Shown here: positions 31,388 through 33,438 of the stretch, in pieces
Layout: every line of letters begins with the position of its first letter
How positions within the stretch are numbered: the stretch's first letter is position 1
Source of the DNA: an uncultured Muribaculaceae bacterium
Lineage (GTDB): Bacteria; Bacteroidota; Bacteroidia; Bacteroidales; Muribaculaceae
Assembly (NCBI GenBank): GCA_944321905.1
Contig: CALUNI010000013.1
Span: forward strand, 1-33,438
Direction: 5' to 3'
DNA length: 33,438 bases
Translations under genes and position numbers: made by a program
The notes under the pieces: model-generated
What the model saw: only the letters and a program-made list of their open reading frames with translations
Databases searched by the model: none
What the model was told of the DNA's origin: nothing

Positions 31388-33438
31388 ATGAAGATTATGA
31401 AGAACAAGATATTTTCAGTATCGTTGGTGGCACTGGCTTCGCTGGCAGTGGTATCGTGTGACGACTACAACGACCAGTTTAATCTCGACGACACCATCAC
31501 CGATGTGCGCAATGTGACGATTACGCTCAGCTCGAGCGACTATGGTGCAATCGCAAGCAACAGTGATAACCAGAAGATTGCCGCCGACCGTGATGCCGAA
31601 CAGGGCGGCACAACCTATGCCGACGCTCTCGCAGCAGTAGGTGCCAACGGTTATTTCTCCACTCTTGCCGCTCCCGAGGATTATATACCGGCTTTCCTTG
31701 CTTCGTCTAACGATTATCGCCTTGCCGACGTGGGTTCACGCTTCACCGTGAACGTGAATTATTACAAGGATCCGTCGGGCTACTTGGCCGACTTTGGCAA
31801 CATAGGCACTTATGATTTTACCGAAGACGACTACAAGGGCGTGTGGGGAGATGCCGTCAAGGCAAGTTATCTCACGCCTGCAACGTTGTCGCAAATCCCC
31901 GGTGTACTTGGCAACGCCGTTGCCGATGCCGAAGATGGCGACATGGTGGTAGTGAATTATGCTTATTCAGAGAACGAGCCGAGCGTGGGTGGTGGAAGCG
32001 GTGACGATGAGCCTTCTTACACTCCTATATCTGATGTTGTTGCCAATACCGGCGGTGGCAATTACACCGTTCAGGGTACAGTGGTGGCAACATATGCACG
32101 CGGTTTCCTTGTTGGCGACGAGACGGGCGAGATTCTTGTTTACCTCAATGCCACTCCTAACTATTCGGTGGGCGATATCGTAAGCGTGAGCGGTACCACC
32201 ACTCAATACAGCGGGTTGATGCAGTTCCCCAATTCGTCGGAGATTACATTGCTTGGCCGGGAAGAAGCTTTCAGTTATCCTTCTCCCGAGACCTTGGATG
32301 GAGCAGCTCTTGACGCTTACGTGAGCAGCCCATCGGTAAAATACGTGACCTACACGGGAACACTCAGCATCAGCGGATATTATTACAATGTGACCGTGGA
32401 TGGCGCAAGTGCAGCAACCGGCAGCATACAATATCCGGTTTCGGGCGTAGTTGATAAGAGCCTTGACGGCAAGGAAGTTACTGTAACAGGTTATCTTATA
32501 GGCGTGAGCGGTAGCGGTTATACCAACACCATGGCAACTACCGTGGTTGTTGCCGACGGGTCAAGTGCAGGATACACTCCTGTGGGCTTGGTCGCTTATG
32601 CCGACGGCGGAAATTACTCGGTGCGTGGCGTGGTGGCCGCGACTTACGACCGTGGCTTCCTTTTGACCGATGGCTCGGGCTACATACTGGTGTATAAGAG
32701 CGATACGGGAATGGCTGCCGGCGACGTGGTTACCGTGAGCGGAAGTGTTTCAGAGTATGGCGGGTTCAACCAGTTCAGCTCTTCGGCCGAAGTGGCGAAG
32801 GTTGACGATGGCGAATTCAACTTGCCTTCTCCTCGTCCGTTGGACGCTGCTGCCATGGAAGCTTATCTTACGGCTCCTTACATAGGTCTTGTTACCTATG
32901 AGGGCGTGCTTGAAATAGACGGCAATTATAAGAATATAATAATCGATGGCACAAGCAACGTAGAGGGCAGCTTGTCGTATGCAACCGTTGACGAGTCGCT
33001 CAATGGCCAACGTGTGGTTGTCACGGGCTATGCGATAGGCACTTCGGGTGGCCGTTTCTTCAATACGATGGTAACTTCGGTAGAAGCCGCTACGGCTGCC
33101 AATACTGCAATGCTGCGCGCAGCAGTGGGCAACATATCCACTTCCGAGCCTAACACTTCGGCTCTGTACGTTTATAATGGTTCGTCGTGGAGCGAATACA
33201 CCACCGATGCCGCAGCCATCGCAGTGCTTTCGCCTGCCGTTTATTCGCAATATGGAAGCGATGAAATTTCGGACGACGACATCGATGCCGTGGCTGCTGC
33301 CTATCTCTCGCAGAACATGCCTTATGTGGTGGCCGACGGTTCGCTCGCAGCCGTGGTTTACAACTCGGGCAGCATGGCAGTTAAGGAATATACCTTTAGC
33401 CAGGGAATGTGGACTCCGTCGCTTGATTACGAGGTGAT
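31388..33438 (+). CDS. Surface lipoprotein with duplicated OB-fold-like block (3' end outside window)
   Basis: An open frame of 683 codons that runs off the right edge without a stop. Residues 1-24 are a lipoprotein signal with lipobox VVSC (Cys24), then DDYNDQFNLD. An N-terminal domain (about 40-200) includes EDYIPAFLASSNDYRL. A Gly-rich linker (GGGSGDDEPS) leads to two copies of a 185-residue block, starting YTPISDVVA (Y211) and YTPVGLVAYA (Y396). Each block has two OB-fold-like barrels (GGNYxVxGxVxATYxRGFLxxDxxGxILVY ... GDxVxVSGxxxxYxGxxQF; then VTYxGxLxIxGxYxNxxxDG ... VxVTGYxIGxSG). After them comes a domain with VYNGSSW and YLSQNMPYVVADG. It resembles DUF5689-type lipoproteins of Bacteroidales. 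Starts 14 bp after the TonB receptor; an alternative ATG lies at 31397. Function is unknown; ligand binding for the receptor is the likely role. Confidence 0.88.
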   Translation, partial: MKIMKNKIFSVSLVALASLAVVSCDDYNDQFNLDDTITDVRNVTITLSSSDYGAIASNSDNQKIAADRDAEQGGTTYADALAAVGANGYFSTLAAPEDYIPAFLASSNDYRLADVGSRFTVNVNYYKDPSGYLADFGNIGTYDFTEDDYKGVWGDAVKASYLTPATLSQIPGVLGNAVADAEDGDMVVVNYAYSENEPSVGGGSGDDEPSYTPISDVVANTGGGNYTVQGTVVATYARGFLVGDETGEILVYLNATPNYSVGDIVSVSGTTTQYSGLMQFPNSSEITLLGREEAFSYPSPETLDGAALDAYVSSPSVKYVTYTGTLSISGYYYNVTVDGASAATGSIQYPVSGVVDKSLDGKEVTVTGYLIGVSGSGYTNTMATTVVVADGSSAGYTPVGLVAYADGGNYSVRGVVAATYDRGFLLTDGSGYILVYKSDTGMAAGDVVTVSGSVSEYGGFNQFSSSAEVAKVDDGEFNLPSPRPLDAAAMEAYLTAPYIGLVTYEGVLEIDGNYKNIIIDGTSNVEGSLSYATVDESLNGQRVVVTGYAIGTSGGRFFNTMVTSVEAATAANTAMLRAAVGNISTSEPNTSALYVYNGSSWSEYTTDAAAIAVLSPAVYSQYGSDEISDDDIDAVAAAYLSQNMPYVVADGSLAAVVYNSGSMAVKEYTFSQGMWTPSLDYEV

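Noticed and set aside
1-33438. tRNA, rRNA, CRISPR array, transposase or prophage genes
   Set aside because: All intergenic regions were read on both strands; no cloverleaf-like, regularly spaced repeat, or recombinase/transposase reading frame was seen.

Overview
The window reads as a chromosomal segment of a member of the Bacteroidota, order Bacteroidales. The grounds are the SusC/SusD pair, two further TonB-dependent receptors with an N-terminal carboxypeptidase-regulatory-like domain, lipoproteins with short lipoboxes, a type IX secretion (T9SS) C-terminal sorting domain, and many copies of the Bacteroidales promoter -7 box TAnnTTTG, some with a TTTG -33 box 20-21 bp upstream. A gut Muribaculaceae-like or related lineage fits; this placement is inference, as no rRNA is present.

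Left part (1-11.5 kb, mostly + strand): the 3' part of leuS, a secreted C10 cysteine protease with a T9SS signal, a small YjbR/MmcQ gene facing left, an NAD(P)-dependent epimerase-like SDR, mutS, and a TonB-dependent receptor 13 bp after mutS. Middle part (11.5-18.5 kb): envelope sugar genes and housekeeping genes on both strands. These are three glycosyltransferases (GT2, GT4-like, GT2), a small lipoprotein overlapping the end of aroK, RNase HI with a viroplasmin domain, a small membrane-anchored protein resembling a decayed kinase C-lobe, a 189-bp palindromic MITE-like element, a TPR protein, and a GT11 fucosyltransferase-like protein whose usual catalytic motif is changed.

The region 18.5-19.0 kb has no conventional gene. 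It carries what looks like a complete small transcription unit on the + strand: promoter, about 235-nt RNA, a 21-25 codon ORF and a strong intrinsic terminator. It converges on a susC-susD operon read on the - strand. That operon has no adjacent glycoside hydrolase or sensor, so its substrate cannot be assigned. Right part (24.5-33.4 kb): DUF456 membrane protein, a secreted transglutaminase-like protein with two C-terminal repeats, the coupled DUF4254 and GT9 genes, then a TonB-dependent receptor followed at 14 bp by a surface lipoprotein with a duplicated OB-fold-like block, cut by the window end.

The main themes are outer-membrane nutrient import (three TonB receptors, two with a lipoprotein partner or likely partner) and surface glycan synthesis (GT2, GT4, GT2, GT11, GT9), set among conserved housekeeping genes. 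The best candidates for something undescribed are the palindromic element at 16703-16891, the small RNA/microprotein unit at 18614-18888, the kinase-like remnant at 16260, and the OB-repeat lipoprotein at 31388. No rRNA, tRNA, CRISPR array, transposase or phage gene was recognised.
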